From positions 1 through 5,890 of the forward strand of contig JAOPXW010000128.1 of assembly GCA_025964935.1 (NCBI GenBank): DNA of 5,890 nucleotides, written 5' to 3'. The stretch is from Friedmanniella sp. Its GTDB lineage: Bacteria > Actinomycetota > Actinomycetes > Propionibacteriales > Propionibacteriaceae. Below are positions 1-4,821 of this stretch, piece by piece (position 1 is the stretch's first letter; every line of letters begins with the position of its first letter). Made by a program: the position numbers and the translations under genes. The notes below the pieces were generated by a model. It did no database searches. It was not told where the DNA came from and saw only the letters and a list, made by a program, of their open reading frames with translations.

Positions 1-537
1 GTGCCGGCCGCGGGGGCCACCCCCGCGGCCGGCTCCCCCGCCGCCTCGGCGGGCCGCCGCAACCTCGCCGAGTACGGGGTGTGCGTCTTCCTCGTCGTCG
101 TCGGGACGGTCGTGCTGGTCGACGCGCTCCAGCTCACCGACAACCGGACCGGGGTCGACCCGCTCGGCCCCAAGCCCGTCCCGGTCTTCGTCGGGGCGCT
201 GCTGATCCTGCTGGCCGGCTTCCTCGCCGTGGCCGTCGCCCGCGGCAGCCGCGGCGAGGCTGAGGCCGGGGAGGACGTGGACCTCCACTCCCGGATGGAC
301 CTCAAGACCGTGCTGGCCCTGCTCGGGGTCTTCGTGGCCAACATCGCCCTCATCGACCTGCTCGGCTGGGTGATCAGCGGCGGTCTGCTGTTCTACGGCT
401 CGGCCATCGCCCTGGGCAGCCGGCACTTCGTCCGCGACCTCGCGATCAGTGCCGTGCTCTCGCTCAGCACCTTCTACGGCTTCGCGATCGGCCTCGGCGT
501 CGGTCTGCCCGCCGGCGTCCTGCAAGGGATCCTGTGA
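1..537 (+). CDS. tctB: Tripartite tricarboxylate transporter small membrane subunit TctB
   Basis: This is the small integral-membrane subunit of a TTT-family secondary transporter. It partners with TctA, encoded directly downstream, and a substrate-binding protein TctC that is not visible here. The 178-residue product has a hydrophilic Ala/Pro-rich N-terminus (about residues 1-24), then hydrophobic segments at about 25-43, 61-81, 102-120, 122-139 and 146-168. This fits the four to five helices typical of TctB. The family-like [13 protein letters not shown] stretch (56-68) and the C-terminal LGVGLPAG (165-172) support the call, as does adjacency to an unmistakable tctA. The frame opens with GTG at base 1, so the upstream ribosome binding site is invisible. 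The N-terminal length is normal for TctB, but a start further upstream cannot be excluded. The charged loop at about 81-100 is probably cytoplasmic or external. TctB sequences diverge widely, so the family call is sure but the substrate is unknown. Confidence 0.88.
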   Translation: MPAAGATPAAGSPAASAGRRNLAEYGVCVFLVVVGTVVLVDALQLTDNRTGVDPLGPKPVPVFVGALLILLAGFLAVAVARGSRGEAEAGEDVDLHSRMDLKTVLALLGVFVANIALIDLLGWVISGGLLFYGSAIALGSRHFVRDLAISAVLSLSTFYGFAIGLGVGLPAGVLQGIL

Positions 538-2123
538 TGGAGAGCCTCTCGTTCCTGATCGACGGGTTCGGCACCGCGCTCACGCCGGTGAACCTGCTGC
601 TGGCCCTGATCGGGGTCATCATCGGCACCGCCGTCGGCGTGCTACCCGGGATCGGCCCGGCCATGACCGTGGCGCTGCTGCTGCCCATCACGTACGGGCT
701 GGAGCCCACCGGTGCGCTGATCATGCTGGCCGGCATCCTCTACGGCGGCATGTACGGCGGCTCGACCACCTCCATCCTGCTGAACACCCCCGGGGAGTCC
801 TCCTCGGTGGTCACCGCCATCGAGGGCAACCTGATGGCCAAGCGCGGCCGGGCCGCGCAGGCCCTGGCCACCGCGGCCCTCGGGTCCTGGGTGGCGGGCA
901 CGATCGGCACCCTGGCCCTGGCCCTGTTCGCTCCGATCGTGACCAAGTTCGCGGTCAGCCTGGGCGCCCCGGAGTACTTCGCGGTCATGCTGCTCTCCTT
1001 CATCGCCGTCACCGCCGTGCTCGGCACCTCCCGGCTGCGGGGCTTCATCGCCCTGACCGTCGGTCTGACCATCGGCCTGATCGGGCTGGACTCGGTCAGC
1101 GGGCAGGCGCGGCTGACCTTCGGCATCCCGCAGCTCGGCGACGGCATCGACGTCGTCGTGGTCGCGGTCGGCATCTTCGCCCTCGGCGAGGCCCTGTGGG
1201 TCGCCGCCCACCTGCGCCGCAAGGCCGTGGAGGTGATCCCGGTCGGTCGGCCGTGGATGGGCCGGGCCGACTTCAAGCGGTCCTGGAAGCCGTGGCTGCG
1301 CGGCACCGCGCTCGGCTTCCCCTTCGGGGCGGTCCCGGCCGGCGGCGCGGAGATCCCGACCTTCCTCTCCTACATCATCGAGAAGCGGCTCTCCAAGCAC
1401 CCCGAGGAGTTCGGCCGCGGGGCCATCGAGGGGGTCGCCGGACCGGAGGCGGCCAACAACGCGAGCGCCGCCGGCACCATGGTGCCGATGCTCTCGCTGG
1501 GGCTGCCCACCAACGCGACCGCGGCGGTGATGCTGGCCGCGCTCACCTCGTACGGCATCCAGCCGGGTCCGCTGCTGCTGCAGCGGGAGAGCGGGCTGGT
1601 CTGGGGTCTGATCGCCAGCCTGTTCATCGGCAACACCCTGCTGCTGGTGCTCAACCTGCCGCTGGCCCCGCTCTGGGCGAAGCTGCTCCGGATCCCCCGG
1701 CCCTACCTCTACGCCGGCATCCTGTTCTTCGCCTCGATGGGGGCGTACGCGGTCAACGGGTCCTCCTTCGACCTGATCCTGCTGCTGGCGCTCGGGCTGA
1801 TCGGCTTCGGGATGCGGCGGTTCGGCCTGCCGGTGCTGCCGCTGATCGTCGGGGTCATCCTCGGCCCGCTGGTGGAGATGCAGGGCCGCCGGGCGCTGCA
1901 GCTGTCCTCCGGTGACGTCAAGGGGCTCTTCGGCGGCGTCAACATCGCCACCGGCGGCTACGAGCTGTCGGCGATCGCCCTGACCGTGTACGTGCTGATC
2001 GCCCTGGTCCTGCTCTGGCCGGTGATCTTCGCCCTGGTGCGCCGGAGACTGCCGGCCACGGTCGCGGCGGTCGTCGAGCCCAGCCCCGTCCACGCCGCGA
2101 CCAGAAACGAGGACCTGCCGTGA
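537..2123 (+). CDS. tctA: Tripartite tricarboxylate transporter large membrane subunit TctA
   Basis: This is the large permease subunit of the TTT transporter, expected to carry the substrate across the cytoplasmic membrane using an ion gradient. The 528-residue product is almost entirely hydrophobic helices. It has two related signature regions: [18 protein letters not shown] (34-51) followed by [20 protein letters not shown] (69-88), and [16 protein letters not shown] (264-279) followed by the charged loop [20 protein letters not shown] (282-301), then PEAANNAS (303-310) and [10 protein letters not shown] (321-330). These are hallmark TctA/DUF112 motifs. The length is slightly above the usual roughly 500 residues because of a hydrophilic C-terminal tail (503-528). 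I chose ATG 537, which overlaps the tctB TGA by one base (TGATG). An AAGGG sequence at 524-528 lies 8 nt before it. An in-frame GTG at 534 would give one extra residue. The family is certain; citrate or another tricarboxylate is only one possible substrate. Confidence 0.95.
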   Translation: MESLSFLIDGFGTALTPVNLLLALIGVIIGTAVGVLPGIGPAMTVALLLPITYGLEPTGALIMLAGILYGGMYGGSTTSILLNTPGESSSVVTAIEGNLMAKRGRAAQALATAALGSWVAGTIGTLALALFAPIVTKFAVSLGAPEYFAVMLLSFIAVTAVLGTSRLRGFIALTVGLTIGLIGLDSVSGQARLTFGIPQLGDGIDVVVVAVGIFALGEALWVAAHLRRKAVEVIPVGRPWMGRADFKRSWKPWLRGTALGFPFGAVPAGGAEIPTFLSYIIEKRLSKHPEEFGRGAIEGVAGPEAANNASAAGTMVPMLSLGLPTNATAAVMLAALTSYGIQPGPLLLQRESGLVWGLIASLFIGNTLLLVLNLPLAPLWAKLLRIPRPYLYAGILFFASMGAYAVNGSSFDLILLLALGLIGFGMRRFGLPVLPLIVGVILGPLVEMQGRRALQLSSGDVKGLFGGVNIATGGYELSAIALTVYVLIALVLLWPVIFALVRRRLPATVAAVVEPSPVHAATRNEDLP

Positions 2124-2521
2124 CGATCGTCGTCGGCTACACCCCCACCGAACCGGGTCGCGCCGCCCTGGCCTCGGCCATCGCGGAGGGGGCGCACCGC
2201 CGGCAGCCGCTGGTGGTGGTCAACACCTCCCGCGGCGACGCCCTGGCCGACCCGGGGTTCGCCCAGCCCGCCGACCTGGACTGGGCCCGGGCCTGCCTGG
2301 AGGAGGCCGGGGTGGACTTCACCATCCGGCAGGAGGTCCGCGGCCACGAGGCGTCCGAGGAGGTGCTGGAGGTGGCCCGGGAGGTCGAGGCCTCCCTGAT
2401 CGTGATCGGGATCCGGCGGCGGACGGCGGTCGGCAAGATGCTGATGGGCAGCAACGCCCACCGGATCCTGATGAACGCACCCTGCCCGGTGCTCGCGGTC
2501 AAGGCCGGCGGCCATGACTGA
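2120..2521 (+). CDS. Universal stress protein (UspA-like), TTT-operon associated
   Basis: This small cytosolic protein of the Usp superfamily has 133 residues and a single domain, slightly shorter than the usual 140-150. It opens with a beta strand, TIVVGYTP (2-9), where classical ATP-binding members have VGVDGS, so the Asp that normally contacts adenine is replaced (Thr8). Near the C-terminus, [21 protein letters not shown] (96-116) corresponds to the G-x2-G-x9-G-S/T nucleotide loop. Gly97, Gly110 and Ser111 are kept, but the second Gly is Arg100. The strand CPVLAV (122-127) is typical of the family. The GTG start at 2120 overlaps the tctA stop by 4 nt (GTGA), and GAGGA at 2109-2113 is a good ribosome binding site 6 nt away. 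USPs linked to transporters are known, such as TeaD with the TeaABC ectoine TRAP transporter. A regulatory role on TctAB here is inference. Confidence 0.9.
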   Translation: MTIVVGYTPTEPGRAALASAIAEGAHRRQPLVVVNTSRGDALADPGFAQPADLDWARACLEEAGVDFTIRQEVRGHEASEEVLEVAREVEASLIVIGIRRRTAVGKMLMGSNAHRILMNAPCPVLAVKAGGHD

Positions 2522-3020
2522 CCCGGCGCTCCCCGATCACCGGCTCAGCACCGCCGACCTGGTGGACCGCTACGGCGAGGACCTGGACTCGATCCCGGTC
2601 CAGCTACGGCGCTTCGGGGGCCGGACCCGCTTCTGGGGTCCGGTGGTCACGGTGAAGTGCCACGAGGACAACGCGCTGCTCAAGCAGGTGCTGTCCACCG
2701 AGCCCGACCCGGCCGGCAAGGTGCTGGTCGTGGACGGCGGCGGGTCGCTGCGCTCGGCCCTGGTCGGCGACGTGATCGCGGCCCTCGCGGTCGAGCGGGG
2801 CTGGTCGGGGCTGGTCCTGCACGGCGCGGTCCGCGACAGCCTGGCCCTGGCCGGGCTGGACCTCGGGATCAAGGCGCTGGGCACCAACCCGCGCAAGAGC
2901 GGCAAGAGCGGGGCCGGCCAGACCGGGGTGCCGGTCGAGATCGGCGGGGTCTGGATCCGGCCCGGCCAGGTCCTGCACGCCGACGAGGACGGGATCGTCG
3001 TCCTGCCCCAGTCGGGCTGA
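2514..3020 (+). CDS. RraA-like protein / putative 4-hydroxy-4-methyl-2-oxoglutarate (class II) aldolase homologue
   Basis: The product belongs to the RraA/HMG-CHA aldolase fold family. Known members either cleave 4-hydroxy-4-methyl-2-oxoglutarate or 4-carboxy-4-hydroxy-2-oxoadipate to pyruvate plus an oxo-acid, often decarboxylating oxaloacetate too, or, as in E. coli RraA, bind RNase E. The 168-residue length is close to the usual 160. Family features in order are [17 protein letters not shown] (31-47), [17 protein letters not shown] (70-86), HGAVRDS (103-109), [10 protein letters not shown] (122-131) and a final [11 protein letters not shown] (155-165). The D-x20-R-D signature of metal-dependent aldolases is intact (Asp86, Arg107, Asp108). 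The position three residues after Asp108, often Glu/Asp in active aldolases, is Ala111. ATG 2514 overlaps the USP gene by 8 nt; AAGG at 2501-2504 is a weak ribosome binding site. Placement behind tctBA and usp suggests catabolism of an imported carboxylate. The family is firm, the reaction unproven. This appears to be the last gene of the operon. Confidence 0.87.
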   Translation: MTDPALPDHRLSTADLVDRYGEDLDSIPVQLRRFGGRTRFWGPVVTVKCHEDNALLKQVLSTEPDPAGKVLVVDGGGSLRSALVGDVIAALAVERGWSGLVLHGAVRDSLALAGLDLGIKALGTNPRKSGKSGAGQTGVPVEIGGVWIRPGQVLHADEDGIVVLPQSG

Positions 3021-3056
3021 GACCGACGTCCGGGTTGGACCGGGCGGGGCCGGGGT

Positions 3057-3067
3057 GCCACCGTGGC
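3057..3067. repeat. Short dyad GCCAC-C-GTGGC before the DUF1684 gene
   Basis: A perfect 5-bp inverted repeat with a single central base ends 3 nt before the ATG at 3071. It lies in the 50-nt gap after the RraA-like gene. It could be part of an operator, but a dyad this short is expected by chance in such GC-rich DNA. No -10-like TAnnnT box and no strong Shine-Dalgarno sequence was seen in this gap. Confidence 0.2.
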
Positions 3068-3070
3068 GGC

Positions 3071-3718
3071 ATGAGCGCACTGCAGTCCGCCGTCCAGGTC
3101 GCCGACTGGCGCCGCCGGGTCTGGGCCCTGTACGCCGAGGTCCGCCGCCTCGCCGTCGGCGATCCGGCGGCGGCGCACGCGGAATGGCGGGCCGGTCGCG
3201 ACGACCTGTTCGCGCGTCACCCGTCCTCCCCGGTGCCCGAGTCGGAGCGGGCGGCGTTCCCCGGGCTGCCGGTGGCCGACTACGACCCGGACTGGCGCTT
3301 CGAGCTCGCGGTGGCCGAGGCCGAGCCGGCCACCATCGAGGTCAGCACCGGCACCGACGGCGACGTGCCCTTCGAGCGGGTCGGCCGGGTCACCCTGCCC
3401 GGGGCCGGGACCCTCGACCTCTGGCGGCTGCAGTCCTACGGCGGGGGCCTGTTCCTGCCCGTACGGGACGGGCTGGCGGGGCTCCCGGGCGGCACGTACG
3501 GCGGCGGTCGCTACCTCCTGGACACCGTCAAGGGCGCCGACCTCGGCGGTTCTCCCGGCGGGGGCTCCGAGCCGGCCACCCTGGTCGTGGACCTGAACTT
3601 CGCCTACAACCCCTCCTGCGCGTACGACCCGGCCTGGGCCTGCCCCCTCCCGCCGCCCGGCAACGTGCTGACCGCTGAGATCGGCGCGGGCGAGCTCTAC
3701 CGGCCGCCGGCGGGGTAG
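3071..3718 (+). CDS. DUF1684 domain-containing protein
   Basis: The 215-residue product has no hydrophobic leader, so it is probably cytosolic. It has the layout of DUF1684 proteins. An N-terminal helical region contains DWRRRVWALYAEVR (12-25) and EWRAGRDDLFARHPSSPVP (38-56). A beta-rich middle follows, with ADYDPDWRFELAV (69-81) and LDLWRLQSYGGGLFLPVRDG (115-134). The diagnostic C-terminal block consists of YGGGRYLLDTVKGADLG (143-159), LVVDLNFAYNPSCAYDPAWA (171-190) and CPLPPPGN (191-198). Two cysteines, Cys183 and Cys191, sit in that conserved block. The biochemical function of DUF1684 is not established as far as I know. I chose ATG 3071 because conserved family residues begin about ten codons later; the sequence before it has only weak ribosome-binding potential. 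It is separated from the RraA-like gene by 50 nt, so read-through from the transporter operon is possible but the gene does not look functionally tied to it. Confidence 0.85.
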   Translation: MSALQSAVQVADWRRRVWALYAEVRRLAVGDPAAAHAEWRAGRDDLFARHPSSPVPESERAAFPGLPVADYDPDWRFELAVAEAEPATIEVSTGTDGDVPFERVGRVTLPGAGTLDLWRLQSYGGGLFLPVRDGLAGLPGGTYGGGRYLLDTVKGADLGGSPGGGSEPATLVVDLNFAYNPSCAYDPAWACPLPPPGNVLTAEIGAGELYRPPAG

Positions 3719-3749
3719 GGCGGGGACCGCGGCGACGGTGCGGCCCGGT

Positions 3750-3766
3750 CACGCCTCAGGGGCGTG
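3750..3766 (+). other. Small GC-rich hairpin upstream of the aldo/keto reductase
   Basis: CACGCC (3750-3755) and GGCGTG (3761-3766) are perfectly complementary around a 5-nt TCAGG loop. The hairpin lies 32 nt after the DUF1684 stop and 38 nt before the aldo/keto reductase start. It has no T-tract, so it is not a canonical intrinsic terminator. It could be a weak terminator-like structure, a leader element or an operator. The rest of the 86-nt gap (3719-3804) shows no clear promoter box. Confidence 0.28.
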
Positions 3767-3790
3767 TGGAAGGCTGGGCGGTCGGACCAG

Positions 3791-3797
3791 AGGAAGG
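3791..3797 (+). promoter_or_regulatory. Strong Shine-Dalgarno sequence deciding the aldo/keto reductase start
   Basis: AGGAAGG lies 7 nt before ATG 3805. This is the best ribosome binding site in the window. It decides for ATG 3805 over the in-frame GTG at 3766, which would add 13 residues with no resemblance to the family. Confidence 0.8.
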
Positions 3798-3804
3798 CAC
3801 GGAC

Positions 3805-4773
3805 ATGGACTACGTCAAGCTGGGCAACACGGGACTCGAGGTGTCGCGGGTCGTCCTGGGCTGCATGAGCTTCGGGGAGCCCGACCGCGGCAACCACGCC
3901 TGGACCCTCAGCGAGGCCGACAGTCGCCCGCTGCTCAAGCAGGCGCTGGAGGCCGGGATCACCTTCCTGGACACCGCCAACGTCTACTCCGACGGCAGCA
4001 GCGAGGAGATCGTGGGCCGGGCGCTGGCCGACTGGGGCCACCGGGACGAGATCGTCCTCGCCACCAAGGTGCACGGGCGGATGCACCCGGGGCCGAACGG
4101 CGCGGGACTGTCCCGCAAGGCCATCCTCAGCGCCATCGACGCCAGCCTGACCCGGCTGGGCACCCACTACGTCGACCTCTACCAGATCCACCGCTGGGAC
4201 GACTCGACCCCGATCGAGGAGACCATGCAGGCGCTGCACGACGTCGTGCAGTCGGGCAAGGTCCGCTACCTCGGCGCCTCCTCGATGTGGGCCTGGCAGT
4301 TCTCCAAGGCGCAGTACGTCGCCCGGGCCGAGGGCTGGACCCCGTTCGTCTCGATGCAGAACCACTACAACCTGCTGAACCGCGAGGAGGAGCGGGAGAT
4401 GCTGCCGCTCTGCGCCGACCAGGGCGTCGGGGTGATCCCGTGGAGCCCGCTGGCCCGCGGCAAGCTGACCCGGCCGTGGGACGCGGAGACGACCCGCAGC
4501 GAGACCGACGCGTTCGGCCGCTCGCTCTACCGCGACGAGGACCAGACGGTCGCCGAGGCGGTGGCCGCCGTGGCCGAGGAGCGCGGCGTGCCGCGCGCCC
4601 AGGTCGCCCTGGCCTGGGTGGCCGGCAACCCGGTGGTCACCGCCCCGATCGTCGGCGCGACCAAGTCGCAGCACCTGAGCGACGCCGTCGCCGCCCTCGA
4701 CCTGGAGCTCAGCGCCGAGGAGCGTACCCGGCTGGAGTCGGCCTACGTCCCGCACGAGGTCGCCGGCTTCTAG
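3805..4773 (+). CDS. Aldo/keto reductase, YajO-like
   Basis: This is a cytosolic NAD(P)H-dependent oxidoreductase of the aldo/keto reductase TIM-barrel superfamily, 322 residues long, which is normal. The catalytic tetrad is complete: Asp56 and Tyr61 in FLDTANVYSDG (54-64), Lys88 in ATKVHG (86-91) and His129 in YQIHRWD (126-132). Other family blocks are LGCMSFGEPDRGNHAWTL (18-35), YLGASSMWAWQFSKAQ (155-170), VSMQNHYNLLNREEEREMLP (182-201), IPWSPLARGKLTRPW (211-225) and the cofactor-end PIVGATKSQHLSDA (281-294). From memory, this pattern closely follows E. coli YajO, including GEPDRGNHAWTL and the C-terminal HxVxGF. YajO has been linked to making 1-deoxyxylulose 5-phosphate for thiamine/isoprenoid supply, but the physiological substrate here is inferred only by resemblance. 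ATG 3805 is set by the AGGAAGG 7 nt upstream. The neighbouring genes give no pathway context, so the gene is probably transcribed independently or with the DUF1684 gene. Confidence 0.92.
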   Translation: MDYVKLGNTGLEVSRVVLGCMSFGEPDRGNHAWTLSEADSRPLLKQALEAGITFLDTANVYSDGSSEEIVGRALADWGHRDEIVLATKVHGRMHPGPNGAGLSRKAILSAIDASLTRLGTHYVDLYQIHRWDDSTPIEETMQALHDVVQSGKVRYLGASSMWAWQFSKAQYVARAEGWTPFVSMQNHYNLLNREEEREMLPLCADQGVGVIPWSPLARGKLTRPWDAETTRSETDAFGRSLYRDEDQTVAEAVAAVAEERGVPRAQVALAWVAGNPVVTAPIVGATKSQHLSDAVAALDLELSAEERTRLESAYVPHEVAGF

Positions 4774-4801
4774 CCTCCGCGAGGACCGCCACCGTCCGCC
4801 T

Positions 4802-4819
4802 CCGGCACTAGGCTGCCGG
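4802..4819. repeat. 18-nt inverted repeat overlapping the GH15 gene's -10-like box
   Basis: CCGGCA (4802-4807) and TGCCGG (4814-4819) form a perfect 6-bp inverted repeat around CTAGGC, in the 48-nt gap between the aldo/keto reductase stop and ATG 4822. The centre and the first base of the right arm overlap the TAGGCT box at 4809-4814. It could be a transcription-factor operator for the GH15 gene. It could also be a stem-loop ending the upstream transcript, but it has no T-tract. Confidence 0.42.
4809..4814 (+). promoter_or_regulatory. Candidate -10 box (TAGGCT) for leaderless transcription of the GH15 gene
   Basis: TAGGCT matches the TAnnnT form common in actinobacterial vegetative promoters. 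It ends 7 nt before ATG 4822, so transcription would begin at or next to the A of the start codon. The lack of a convincing Shine-Dalgarno sequence in front of that ATG agrees with a leaderless mRNA. No clear -35 hexamer was found about 17-18 nt upstream, so the call rests on spacing and the -10 box. Confidence 0.45.
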
Positions 4820-4821
4820 GC

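Noticed and set aside
449..1915. 488-codon open frame on the + strand in another frame over tctA
   Set aside because: Arg/Ala/Gly/Pro-rich translation without domains; it is out of frame with the clear TctA sequence.
642..2093. 483-codon open frame on the - strand antisense to tctA
   Set aside because: The hydrophilic Gln/Asp/Gly/Arg-rich translation is typical of an antisense shadow, and the + strand encodes an unmistakable TctA with transmembrane helices.
3028..3040. GTCC-GGGTT-GGAC stem and a TTGGAC -35-like hexamer after the RraA-like gene
   Set aside because: The stem has only 4 bp and no T-tract, and no -10-like sequence lies at a suitable distance downstream of TTGGAC. Chance occurrence is likely in this base composition.
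3766..3804. Upstream GTG start adding 13 residues to the aldo/keto reductase
   Set aside because: The extra residues do not resemble the family, and the AGGAAGG at 3791-3797 is placed for ATG 3805.
4774..4784. CCTC-CGC-GAGG hairpin just after the aldo/keto reductase stop
   Set aside because: A 4-bp stem with a 3-nt loop and no T-tract is too weak to call a terminator.
3738..4811. 357-codon + strand frame over the aldo/keto reductase
   Set aside because: Arg/Gly-rich shadow frame; the overlapping frame has the complete catalytic tetrad and a strong ribosome binding site.
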